From an uncultured Treponema sp. (lineage in GTDB: Bacteria; Spirochaetota; Spirochaetia; Treponematales; Treponemataceae), in NCBI GenBank assembly GCA_937893155.1, contig CALBGU010000068.1, positions 1-5,860 on the forward strand: a stretch of DNA of 5,860 bases, written 5' to 3'. A program made the translations under genes and the position numbers. This document shows, one piece after another, positions 1 through 5,228 of the stretch. The notes below the pieces were generated by a model. That model was not told the origin of the DNA. It was given only the letters and a program-made list of their open reading frames with translations, and ran no database searches. Positions within the stretch are counted from its first letter, which is position 1. Every line of letters starts with the position of its first letter.

Positions 1-36
1 ATTATTCCGAAATACGATGTAAAAACGGTGTGGTAA
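1..36 (+). CDS. C-terminal end of an unidentified gene (partial)
   Basis: The first frame is open from the window edge to a TAA at 34-36 and would end in IIPKYDVKTVW. Eleven codons are too few to identify a family. The position is suggestive: the stop lies 9 nt before methylase-tail repeat copy 1, and in the two modules downstream the toxin gene also ends shortly before a repeat copy. It may therefore be the toxin of another toxin-antitoxin pair lying upstream. It could equally be a chance open stretch. Confidence 0.3.
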   Translation: MIPKYDVKTVW

Positions 37-45
37 AACAACGGC

Positions 46-173
46 GCGGACACGGGGGCTCTGGAAGCAGAGATAGACGCGCTTGTGTATGCGCTCTATG
101 GACTGACTGAAGACGAGATTGCGACGGTGGAGGGGGAGTAAGCAATGTAATGTTTGATATTTTGCGATACAAT
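46..173 (+). repeat. Methylase-tail repeat, copy 1 (full)
   Basis: Read in frame from 37 to the TAA at 139-141, this encodes ADTGALEAEIDALVYALYG followed by LTEDEIATVEGE. That is the usual C-terminal ending of type IIG / Eco57I-like DNA methylase-restriction proteins (established family pattern). No methylase domain precedes it, because a stop lies at 34-36, so it is a gene remnant. The repeat continues past the stop codon: the stretch AGCAATGTAATGTTTGAT at 141-158 and the -10 box at 168-173 match copy 2 closely. The first half (50-107) differs from copy 3 at only two positions. CTCTG / CAGAG at 59-63 and 68-72 can form a small hairpin within the coding remnant. Confidence 0.75.
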
Positions 174-187
174 GGAATGGAGGTGAT
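168..187 (+). promoter_or_regulatory. -10 box and ribosome binding site of TA module A
   Basis: TACAAT at 168-173 resembles a sigma-70 -10 box and sits at the same place, just after the shared repeat, as TATAAT before module B. No good -35 hexamer is found 16-18 nt upstream. GGAGGTGAT at 179-187 is a strong Shine-Dalgarno sequence; its GGAGG core ends 6 nt before the ATG at 190 and fixes that start. Confidence 0.45.
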
Positions 188-189
188 TT

Positions 190-423
190 ATGAGCGATAC
201 GGCATTTAATGCGGTTAGCAATGTAGAAAAACAGATTGCTATGTTTTCTTTTTCTGAGCAGATACGCATAATGGCGTATGTGGCGAATTTGATTAAGCAA
301 AACGCTGAAGAAAAGGAAGCCAAGAAAGATACTTCCTTTATTGATGCTATGCAGGGCGTTCTTTCTCATGAAGATGTTGAGGCAATCCGAGCTACTCATC
401 ATTTGAAGTTCAAGGAAGTGTAA
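190..423 (+). CDS. Putative antitoxin of a PIN-type toxin-antitoxin pair (module A)
   Basis: A 77-residue protein encoded directly before a PIN-domain toxin gene, with one base between its stop and the toxin start. No family was recognised with certainty. Residues 10-38 look helical (EKQIAMFSFSEQIRIMAYV, with an FSFSEQ segment), as in small helical antitoxins that pair with VapC. The charged segment at 39-77 is the kind of flexible tail that usually wraps the toxin and blocks its active site. The function is inferred from gene order, size and the partner. The start is set by the strong ribosome binding site GGAGGTGAT. The coding sequence is visibly richer in A and T than the repeat before it, consistent with acquisition by transfer. 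Such antitoxins normally repress their own promoter together with the toxin; no operator was identified here. Confidence 0.65.
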   Translation: MSDTAFNAVSNVEKQIAMFSFSEQIRIMAYVANLIKQNAEEKEAKKDTSFIDAMQGVLSHEDVEAIRATHHLKFKEV

Positions 424-424
424 A

Positions 425-823
425 TTGTTGTATTACCTTGATACGAATGTAATTCTTGACTTAATTGACCGAAAGAACGGAATTGCGGAAAAAATGGGCG
501 AAATCTATCAGAATCACACGATAAAAATGAGTGATATTGTGTATTATGAAGTTCTTAGAGGCTTTAAATACAGAAATGCAGAAAATAAGTTCAATATTTT
601 TCTGAACTTCTGTAAAAATATTCCTGTGGATTTTCAAACTACAAAATCGCTAGAGATTGCAGCTGATAATTATTCTTATCTTATGCACTCTGGTAAGCTT
701 ATAGAAGATGATGATATTTTAATCGGCTCGCTCGCTATTGCAAACAACGCAATTCTTGTAACGAACAATACAAAACATTTATCGCGTCTGCAAGGTATTC
801 AGCTAGAAAATTGGGCTGTGTGA
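425..823 (+). CDS. VapC-type PIN-domain ribonuclease toxin (module A)
   Basis: A 132-residue protein of normal VapC length. The N-terminal YLDTNVILDLID supplies the first acidic residue (D6) and N8 of the PIN signature. E42 lies in VYYEVLRG, D95 and D97 in EDDDILIG, and the closing motif is LVTNNTKHLSRL (113 onwards) followed by LENW. Together these form the metal-binding pocket of PIN nucleases, which in VapC toxins cleave RNA, often tRNA, when the antitoxin is lost. The start codon is TTG, either 425 or the second TTG at 428; AAGGAAG at 412-418, inside the end of the antitoxin gene, lies 6 or 9 nt upstream. This coupling makes translation dependent on the antitoxin gene. The stop is followed within 60 nt by repeat copy 2. 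All key residues appear intact, so the toxin is probably functional. Confidence 0.88.
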   Translation: MLYYLDTNVILDLIDRKNGIAEKMGEIYQNHTIKMSDIVYYEVLRGFKYRNAENKFNIFLNFCKNIPVDFQTTKSLEIAADNYSYLMHSGKLIEDDDILIGSLAIANNAILVTNNTKHLSRLQGIQLENWAV

Positions 824-878
824 GAAAATAACGGGGTTCATATCGCACGCGACGACAGGCGGCTCTGTAAAGGCGTGT

Positions 879-1007
879 GCGGACACGGAGGTGCTGGAGA
901 AAAAAATTGACGCAGCGGTGTATGCGCTGTATGGACTGACGGAAGACGAGATTGCGACGGTGGAGGGGGAGTAAGCAATGCAATGTTTGATGTTTTTGAG
1001 GTATAAT
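879..1007 (+). repeat. Methylase-tail repeat, copy 2 (full, diverged first half)
   Basis: In the frame ending at TAA 972-974 this encodes ADTEVLEKKIDAAVYALYG then LTEDEIATVEGE, the same type IIG methylase C-terminus as copy 1. The frame is open back to 807 and adds ITGFISHATTGGSVKAC at 828-878, so a little more of the ancestral gene may be preserved here, although this part has no counterpart in copies 1 or 3. No start codon is available and the stop of the PIN toxin overlaps it, so it is a remnant. The second half (about 910-991) nearly matches copy 1, including the non-coding AGCAATGCAATGTTTGAT after the stop, whereas the first half differs clearly from copies 1 and 3. Confidence 0.75.
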
Positions 1008-1021
1008 GTAGAAATTGGAGG
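1002..1021 (+). promoter_or_regulatory. -10 box and ribosome binding site of TA module B
   Basis: TATAAT at 1002-1007 is a consensus -10 box placed just after repeat copy 2, equivalent to TACAAT before module A. No convincing -35 box lies at normal spacing. GGAGG at 1017-1021 is the ribosome binding site, 6 nt before ATG 1028 and 9 nt before the in-frame ATG 1031; either could be used. Confidence 0.5.
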
Positions 1022-1027
1022 TTTCTT

Positions 1028-1255
1028 ATGATGGTACAGGGATATTTTGATGGCAGACAATATGTTGCTCTTGAAGATGTTGCGGTGAAGGAAAATCAGC
1101 GGGTGCAAATTACGATTCTTGATGATTATATCGAGCGCGATGAACATACAGAAAATGCAAAGTTGCTTGCCCGCTACAAAGGATTCGGAGGAAAGCTCTG
1201 GACAGAAGACCCTCAAAAATATGTTTCGGCATTGCGCGCGGAGGAACGGTTTTAA
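1028..1255 (+). CDS. Putative antitoxin of a PIN-type toxin-antitoxin pair (module B)
   Basis: A 75-residue protein (74 if the second ATG is used) directly before a second PIN gene. The N-terminal half, GYFDGRQYVALEDVAV then ENQRVQITILDD (residues 5-33), has the short beta-strand pattern seen in AF2212/DUF104-like or similar small antitoxins that precede PIN toxins; this assignment is tentative. Residues 34-75 are charged and likely bind the toxin. It shows no resemblance to the antitoxin of module A, so the two modules did not arise by duplication of one another even though their flanks are shared. Its stop codon abuts the toxin start codon without a gap, which indicates translational coupling. 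Confidence 0.65.
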   Translation: MMVQGYFDGRQYVALEDVAVKENQRVQITILDDYIERDEHTENAKLLARYKGFGGKLWTEDPQKYVSALRAEERF

Positions 1256-1669
1256 GTGAAATCTATTTTCTTTGATACATCTCCTCTTATCTATTATCTT
1301 GACGGTTTTGAACCATACGCTTCAAAGGTTGAAAAATTTATGCTTTCAGCAATGGACGAAAAGGCTTTTTTGTACACGTCAACGATAACTGATACGGAAT
1401 ATTTTGTGTATCCATACCGCGAAAAAGATTTTGTAAAAATCATTGGCTATAAATCATTTTTGCAAAATGCGCATTTTCTAAAAATCAGCGTCGGTGAAGA
1501 CATCGCGGAAAAAGCGGCACAAATTAGGGCAAAATATCAGGGAATAAAAACGGCGGATTCGCTTCAACTTGCAAGTGCAATAGTTTACGAATGCGATGTA
1601 TTTTTGACGAACGATAAGCAACTGCGTCAAGTCGAAGAAATCCGCGTGTTGTTGGTAGACGAATTGTAG
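1256..1669 (+). CDS. PIN-domain nuclease toxin (module B)
   Basis: A 137-residue PIN protein. FFDTSPLIYYLD gives D7 with a serine at position 9; TITDTEYF gives E48; GIKTADSLQLASA gives D101; FLTNDKQLRQVEEI gives N119 and D120. These are the four acidic positions expected of a PIN nuclease. The TADSLQLASA form marks a different PIN subgroup from the module A toxin. The start is GTG at 1256, immediately after the antitoxin TAA; GGAGGA at 1240-1245 within the antitoxin gene is a plausible ribosome binding site at a rather long 10-nt spacing. Expected role: RNA cleavage held in check by the protein encoded just upstream. The stop at 1667-1669 is followed after 2 nt by repeat copy 3. Confidence 0.85.
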   Translation: MKSIFFDTSPLIYYLDGFEPYASKVEKFMLSAMDEKAFLYTSTITDTEYFVYPYREKDFVKIIGYKSFLQNAHFLKISVGEDIAEKAAQIRAKYQGIKTADSLQLASAIVYECDVFLTNDKQLRQVEEIRVLLVDEL

Positions 1670-1671
1670 GT

Positions 1672-1732
1672 GCAGACACGGAGGCTCTGGAAGCAGAGAT
1701 AGACGCGCTTGTGTATGCGCTCTATGGGCTGA
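1672..1732 (+). repeat. Methylase-tail repeat, copy 3 (truncated)
   Basis: It encodes ADTEALEAEIDALVYALYGL in the same frame as the other copies, then diverges abruptly after CTATGGGCTGA at 1722-1732. The final LTEDEIATVEGE part and the promoter segment are missing. From GACACGG to CTGA it differs from copy 1 at only two bases, so copies 1 and 3 are closer to each other over this half than either is to copy 2. It starts 2 nt after the module B toxin stop and closes the accessory region: no further TA pair follows, and the next gene is convergent. Confidence 0.75.
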
Positions 1733-1758
1733 GGGCGGCGAAAGGGAAAATAACCTTT

Positions 1759-1938
1759 TTACTCATCGTCGTCGTAGTCGCCGCGGCTGGCTTTTGCAGC
1801 ACTCCACGACGATGATTTTTCTGTAAGCATCTCAGCATCTTCTCTCCCCTGAAAGTTAGCCCACGCTTTGAACTTCAGAGCTGTCATTTTTTCTTTTCCT
1901 TTGTTTTTCTCTTCTAAATCTTCTAATCCATTTGCCAT
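1759..1938 (-). CDS. Small hypothetical protein, 59 residues, acidic C-terminus
   Basis: On the minus strand ATG 1936-1938 runs to TAA at 1759-1761. The protein begins MANGLEDLEEKNKGKEKM, has a central segment TALKFKAWANFQGREDAEML, and ends SRGDYDDDE. I do not recognise a family. Composition is highly charged, with no membrane segment or signal peptide, and the aspartate-rich end suggests a soluble protein or a binding tail. No ribosome binding site is seen before the first ATG. An internal ATG at 1885-1887 (residue 18, giving MTALKFKAWANF) is preceded by AAAGGAAAAG and could be the true start, yielding 42 residues. It is transcribed divergently from the feo operon and may share its control region. 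Reality is supported by sensible amino-acid content in a gap that otherwise lacks a gene, but not by any homolog I can name. Confidence 0.5.
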   Translation of the reverse strand: MANGLEDLEEKNKGKEKMTALKFKAWANFQGREDAEMLTEKSSSWSAAKASRGDYDDDE

Positions 1939-1958
1939 ATTTCATACAACGGCATACT

Positions 1959-1993
1959 TTTTTATGCAAATAATGCTTTTTTTTGCATAAAAA
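1959..1993. promoter_or_regulatory. Perfect 12-bp inverted repeat in the divergent intergenic region
   Basis: TTTTTATGCAAA at 1959-1970 and TTTGCATAAAAA at 1982-1993 are exact reverse complements around an 11-nt centre. It lies between the divergent 59-residue gene and feoA1, upstream of the TTGACA element. Because both flanking genes are transcribed away from it, it is better placed as a regulator-binding site than as a terminator. The half-site TGCAA/TTGCA recurs in the second inverted repeat at 2064-2076. The regulator is unknown. Confidence 0.45.
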
Positions 1994-2016
1994 GAGGTTT
2001 TTTTTCACGCTTCTTA

Positions 2017-2045
2017 TTGACAAAAATACAACGTTAGCGTAAGTT
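2017..2045 (+). promoter_or_regulatory. Likely promoter of the feo operon
   Basis: TTGACA at 2017-2022 is a consensus -35 hexamer. Seventeen bases later TAAGTT at 2040-2045 keeps the three most conserved -10 positions (T, A and final T) but is otherwise weak. TATAGT at 2059-2064 is an alternative -10 without a matching -35. A weak core promoter would suit an operon controlled by a regulator. Confidence 0.45.
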
Positions 2046-2063
2046 AACATTTAGAAAATATAG

Positions 2064-2076
2064 TTGCACGTTGCAA
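2064..2076. promoter_or_regulatory. Inverted repeat TTGCA-CGT-TGCAA in the feoA1 leader
   Basis: Perfect 5-bp arms (2064-2068 and 2072-2076) around CGT, three bases before the feoA1 ribosome binding site AGGAGA at 2079-2084. If transcription starts from the TTGACA promoter, this site lies in the early transcribed region, a typical position for a repressor operator. It shares half-sites with the inverted repeat at 1959-1993. It does not match the Fur consensus. Confidence 0.4.
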
Positions 2077-2088
2077 ACAGGAGATTTA

Positions 2089-2301
2089 ATGATGCCATTA
2101 TTACTTGCAACTCCCGGACAGGAAGTTATTGTGAACAAAGTCGGAGGAAAACCGGACGTAAGACAGCACTTGAACGAACTTGGATTTACCGTTGGTTCAC
2201 CAGTTACCGTTGTTTCCTCTGTCAATGGAAATCTCATTGTAAAAGTAAAAGAATCGAGAGTCGCTTTAGACAAAAGTTTGGCAAACAAAATAATGGTTTG
2301 A
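2089..2301 (+). CDS. feoA: FeoA-family protein, first copy
   Basis: A 70-residue SH3-like FeoA protein, a small cytosolic partner thought to bind and modulate FeoB. Characteristic segments are PLLLATPGQEVIVNKVGG, then VRQHLNELGFTVGSPVTVVS and NLIVKVKESRVALD, ending LANKIMV. This is the form with the KIMV ending that often occurs as the first of two FeoA genes. The reading frame is open further upstream, but AGGAGA at 2079-2084 points to ATG 2089 or ATG 2092 (spacings of 5 and 8 nt from AGGAG). It is first in the feo operon and is followed after 52 nt by a second, more conventional FeoA. Confidence 0.9.
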   Translation: MMPLLLATPGQEVIVNKVGGKPDVRQHLNELGFTVGSPVTVVSSVNGNLIVKVKESRVALDKSLANKIMV

Positions 2302-2353
2302 AAATGAGTTATCATTCATTAACAAAATTGAATGTATAGAGGAGCTTAAAAAA

Positions 2354-2575
2354 ATGAGTACTTTACGAGATGTAAAAGTCGGCTCAACGGTAAAAGTGAA
2401 GAAACTTCACGGGGAAGGCGCGCTCAAACGTCGCCTTATGGACATGGGTTTTACGAACGGTTGCGAGGTGTATATCCGAAAGGTTGCACCTCTTGGCGAC
2501 CCTGTTGAAGTTACAATCCGCGGCTACGAATTGTCTGTAAGAAAAGATGATGCTGAATGCATCGAGATTGCATAG
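2354..2575 (+). CDS. feoA: FeoA-family protein, second copy
   Basis: A 73-residue FeoA protein: LRDVKVGSTVKVKKLHGEG, LKRRLMDMGFTNGCEVYI, KVAPLGDPVEVTIRGYELSV and a closing ECIEI. The LGDPVEVTIRGYELSVR segment is the classic core of FeoA and is absent from the first copy, so the two copies are diverged paralogues and not a recent duplication. The ATG at 2354 follows GGAG at 2341-2344 by 9 nt. It is separated from feoB by 23 nt. Expected role: cytosolic accessory to FeoB-mediated ferrous iron uptake, perhaps acting on the G domain or the pore. Confidence 0.93.
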   Translation: MSTLRDVKVGSTVKVKKLHGEGALKRRLMDMGFTNGCEVYIRKVAPLGDPVEVTIRGYELSVRKDDAECIEIA

Positions 2576-2598
2576 GCTAACCTTGAGAGGAGAAGAAA

Positions 2599-4983
2599 AT
2601 GAGTATTAAAATTGCTCTCGCAGGTAATCCAAACTGCGGAAAGACAACGATGTTCAACGCTCTTACGGGCGCGAATCAGTATGTAGGAAACTGGCCTGGA
2701 GTTACGGTCGAAAAGAAAGAGGGTAAGCTCAAGGGGCAGAAAGATGTAATCATCACTGACCTCCCTGGCATTTACTCTCTCTCTCCGTATACAAACGAAG
2801 AGGTTGTAAGCCGTGATTATCTTGCAAGCGACGAGCCGAGCGCGGTTTTGAACATTGTGGACGCGACGAACATCGAACGCAACTTATATCTTACAACGCA
2901 GATTATGGAGCTTGGAAAGCCTGTCGTGCTTGCCCTCAATATGATGGACGTATTGAAGAAGAACGGCGATGTTATCGATACAAAAAAACTTTCTGAGAGA
3001 CTCGGTTGCAAAATCATTGAAACATCTGCTCTCAAGGGAAGCGGTATTCAAGAAGCCGCACAGTACGCAATCAATGCAGCAAACACCAAAAAGCCTGCAA
3101 CGGTTGCGAAGTTCAGCGCAGAAGTTGAAAGCGCAATCAGCGAAATGATGAGCATTGTGCCGTCAAGCGTTCCCGAAAACTTGAAGCGTTGGTATGCGAT
3201 TAAGTTGCTTGAGTGTGATACGGTTGTAAACGAGCGGCTCAATCTTTCTGGTGCAGACAAAGACAAAGCGTCGGCAATCGTTGTGGCATTGGAGAAAAAA
3301 CTCAACGACGACACAGAATCAATTATCACAAACGAGCGTTACAACTATATCACCGACTTGCTCAAGGGCTGCCTCAAGAAATCTGGTTCAAAGCTCACGA
3401 CATCAGACAAAATCGACCGCATTGTAACAAACCGCTTCCTCGGTATCCCGATTTTCTTGGCGGTTATGTGGTTCGTGTATTATCTGTCAATTTCTACCGT
3501 CGGTACGTTTATGACGGACTGGACGAACGATACGCTTTTCGGCGAGTGGCTGCAGGGCGGCGTAGAGGACTTCCTTACAAATGCAGGAGCAAATCCTGTG
3601 TTGGTTGACTGCATTGTAAACGGTCTTATCGGCGGCGTTGGTACCGTTTTGGGCTTTGTACCGCAGATGGCTGTTTTGTTCTTCTTGCTTTCAATCGTGG
3701 AAGACGTGGGCTATATGGTGCGCATTGCGTTCGTTATGGACAGACTTTTCCGCAAGTTCGGTCTTTCTGGAAAATCATTCATTCCGCTCCTTGTCGGCAG
3801 TGGCTGCGGTGTTCCTGGCATTATGGCAAGCCGCACGATTGAAAACGAAAACGACCGCAGAATGACAATCTTCACAACAACGTGGATTCCGTGCGGTGCA
3901 AAATTGCCTGTTATCGCGATGATTGCGGCTATTCTTGCAACGAAACTTTCTGGCACAAACGGCGGTTGGGTTGCGCCTGTGATGTACGTTATCGGTATTG
4001 CGTCAGTTTTGATTGCGGCGGTTATCCTCAAGAAAACAAAGTATTTCCACGGCAAAGCGGCTCCGTTCGTTATGGAGTTGCCGCAGTATCACATTCCAGC
4101 AGCAAAGACTGTGCTTATGCACACTTGGGAGCGTTTGCGCGGCTTTATCGTCAAAGCGGGAACGGTGTTGTTCCTTGCGTGCTTGGTGATGTGGTTTATG
4201 TCTAGCTACGGCTTTGTAAACAAGGCAAATCCTGAAGCGCGAAACTCTGGCTCATTCGGTTTGACATCAAGCATTATTGAAGAAGCGGTTGAAGAGGGCG
4301 CGGAAGAAGACGCATTCGCTGACCCGTCAGAGTATTCGATTATGGCGACAATCGGAAACGGATTGCGCTATATCTTCTTGCCGCTCGGTTTCGGCAACGA
4401 AGAAGGCGGTTGGCAGGCAGCGGCGGCTACTCTTTCTGGCTTTACGGCAAAAGAGGGTATTGCGGGCACAATGGGCGTTCTTGCAGGTGCAAGTCAGGAA
4501 GACACCGACGCAATGGCAGAAGCTGGCGACGTTTCGGACATTATTGGCGGTGAAGAGGAAGAAGCAGAAGAGGGCGACGAGGAAGAAGGCGGCAACGCTA
4601 TGAACGCGGTTAATGCAATTTCTGCGTGGTTTCCGACAGCGATTGCGGCATTTGCATTCTTGTTGTTCAACTTGCTCGACAGCCCGTGTCTTGCGGCAAT
4701 CGCGGCGATGGCAAACGAGCTTAAGAGCAGAAAATGGTTCTGGTTTGCGATTTTGTTCCAGAATGCCTTTGCATACGTTATCACGTTCATTTTCTATCAG
4801 TTCGGAATGTTCTTTGTACATCGCGGAACTGAATTGTACGGTTCAGGTGCGTCAGTGGCGGGATTTGTAGTTGCATTGATTTTCGCGATTGCAATCCTTG
4901 TGGGTCTTTTCCGCCCGAATCCTTACGACAAGAAAAATGCTCCTGTAAAGATGGGCGATGAAGAAAACAGGAAAGCAGTATGA
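2599..4983 (+). CDS. feoB: Ferrous iron transport protein B
   Basis: A 794-residue inner-membrane Fe(II) transporter with an N-terminal G-protein domain. G1 is GNPNCGKT (9-16), the G2 threonine T36 is in GVTVEKKEG, G3 is DLPG (54-57), G4 is NMMD (114-117) and G5 is SALK (143-146). A helical spacer domain covers about 165-270. Membrane segments begin near 282, and the conserved pore motifs GCGVPG (C403), PCGAKLP (C432) and SPC (C697) are all present. The start follows AGAGGAGA at 2586-2593. Two acidic loop stretches stand out: 561-578 (EEAVEEGAEED core) and 634-664, which includes EEEEAEEGDEEE. The second follows the usual AKE...GTMGVL segment (617-628), where homologs normally have a shorter loop. 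No frameshift or truncation is seen. The order feoA-feoA-feoB is a common bacterial arrangement. Confidence 0.97.
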   Translation: MSIKIALAGNPNCGKTTMFNALTGANQYVGNWPGVTVEKKEGKLKGQKDVIITDLPGIYSLSPYTNEEVVSRDYLASDEPSAVLNIVDATNIERNLYLTTQIMELGKPVVLALNMMDVLKKNGDVIDTKKLSERLGCKIIETSALKGSGIQEAAQYAINAANTKKPATVAKFSAEVESAISEMMSIVPSSVPENLKRWYAIKLLECDTVVNERLNLSGADKDKASAIVVALEKKLNDDTESIITNERYNYITDLLKGCLKKSGSKLTTSDKIDRIVTNRFLGIPIFLAVMWFVYYLSISTVGTFMTDWTNDTLFGEWLQGGVEDFLTNAGANPVLVDCIVNGLIGGVGTVLGFVPQMAVLFFLLSIVEDVGYMVRIAFVMDRLFRKFGLSGKSFIPLLVGSGCGVPGIMASRTIENENDRRMTIFTTTWIPCGAKLPVIAMIAAILATKLSGTNGGWVAPVMYVIGIASVLIAAVILKKTKYFHGKAAPFVMELPQYHIPAAKTVLMHTWERLRGFIVKAGTVLFLACLVMWFMSSYGFVNKANPEARNSGSFGLTSSIIEEAVEEGAEEDAFADPSEYSIMATIGNGLRYIFLPLGFGNEEGGWQAAAATLSGFTAKEGIAGTMGVLAGASQEDTDAMAEAGDVSDIIGGEEEEAEEGDEEEGGNAMNAVNAISAWFPTAIAAFAFLLFNLLDSPCLAAIAAMANELKSRKWFWFAILFQNAFAYVITFIFYQFGMFFVHRGTELYGSGASVAGFVVALIFAIAILVGLFRPNPYDKKNAPVKMGDEENRKAV

Positions 4984-5153
4984 CAGCGTTTTTTGCAAAT
5001 CTTGCTTGTGTGGCGTTCATTGCAGGCGGTGCGTATGCGGCGGCGAAATATTTGCTCGACGGATACCGCGCGGCAGTGAAAGAGGGCAAACCGCAGTGCG
5101 TAGGGTGTTCTGCGTGCAAGATGGCGGGAAAATGCTCTCATCATAAGCAGTAA
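4980..5153 (+). CDS. FeoB-associated Cys-rich membrane protein
   Basis: A 57-residue protein whose ATG (4980-4982) overlaps the feoB stop by 4 nt (ATGA), with AGGA at 4969-4972 seven nt upstream. It has one N-terminal membrane helix (about residues 3-26, AFFANLACVAFIAGGAYAAA), a short basic linker, and a tail with four cysteines in CVGCSACKMAGKC (C40, C43, C46, C52), ending SHHKQ. This matches the small FeoB-associated Cys-rich proteins found after feoB in many Firmicutes and some other bacteria, which sit where FeoC lies in enterobacteria. The cysteines and the two histidines could bind Fe or an Fe-S cluster; the precise role is not established. It is the last gene of the operon, followed by a terminator. 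Confidence 0.88.
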   Translation: MTAFFANLACVAFIAGGAYAAAKYLLDGYRAAVKEGKPQCVGCSACKMAGKCSHHKQ

Positions 5154-5163
5154 ATGCTAAAAC

Positions 5164-5195
5164 AAAAGGCGAGCCTATCACGGTTCGCCTTTTTT
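5164..5195 (+). terminator. Intrinsic terminator of the feo operon
   Basis: AAAAGGCGAGCC (5164-5175) pairs with GGTTCGCCTTTT (5182-5193) around a 6-nt loop TATCAC, with one G-U pair, and runs directly into a T tract at 5190-5195. It starts 10 nt after the stop codon of the FeoB-associated gene. Confidence 0.88.
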
Positions 5196-5225
5196 CTTCT
5201 TCACGATTTTTTTCTTCTTCACGAT
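5190..5225. repeat. Perfect 18-bp tandem duplication after the terminator
   Basis: TTTTTTCTTCTTCACGAT occurs at 5190-5207 and again at 5208-5225 with no mismatch and no gap. It duplicates the terminator T tract, so the feo terminator is followed by a second T-rich stretch. It ends 3 nt before the 21-bp repeat array. Confidence 0.85.
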
Positions 5226-5228
5226 ATA

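Noticed and set aside
803..1216. Minus-strand open frames across the repeats (96-323 and 803-1216) that share a common peptide
   Set aside because: The shared peptide is simply the reverse strand of the methylase-tail repeat, and the frames overlap well-supported plus-strand genes.
46..1732. Integron attC sites flanking the TA cassettes
   Set aside because: The repeats are coding-derived methylase tails. I could not find the paired core sites or the imperfect palindrome of attC, and no integrase gene is in the window.
1741..1760. Terminator between module B and the minus-strand small gene
   Set aside because: AAAGG and CCTTT can pair around 8 nt before a T run, but the five-pair stem is too weak to call.
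1856..2050. 64-residue minus-strand frame in the feo upstream region
   Set aside because: It is basic, low in complexity, crosses the inverted repeat and overlaps the better 59-residue frame on the same strand.
1939..2088. Riboswitch in front of the feo operon
   Set aside because: The leader from the likely promoter to the start codon is only about 40 nt and lacks any multi-stem conserved structure.
2301..2320. Fur box after feoA1
   Set aside because: The AATGA/TCATT arms are separated by 4 instead of 3 bases and the outer positions do not fit the 19-bp consensus; it also lies inside the operon, not at its promoter.
4327..4821. Long alternative frames inside feoB on both strands
   Set aside because: They are shadows: feoB is intact with all family motifs, and the shadow products show no recognisable motif and have skewed composition.
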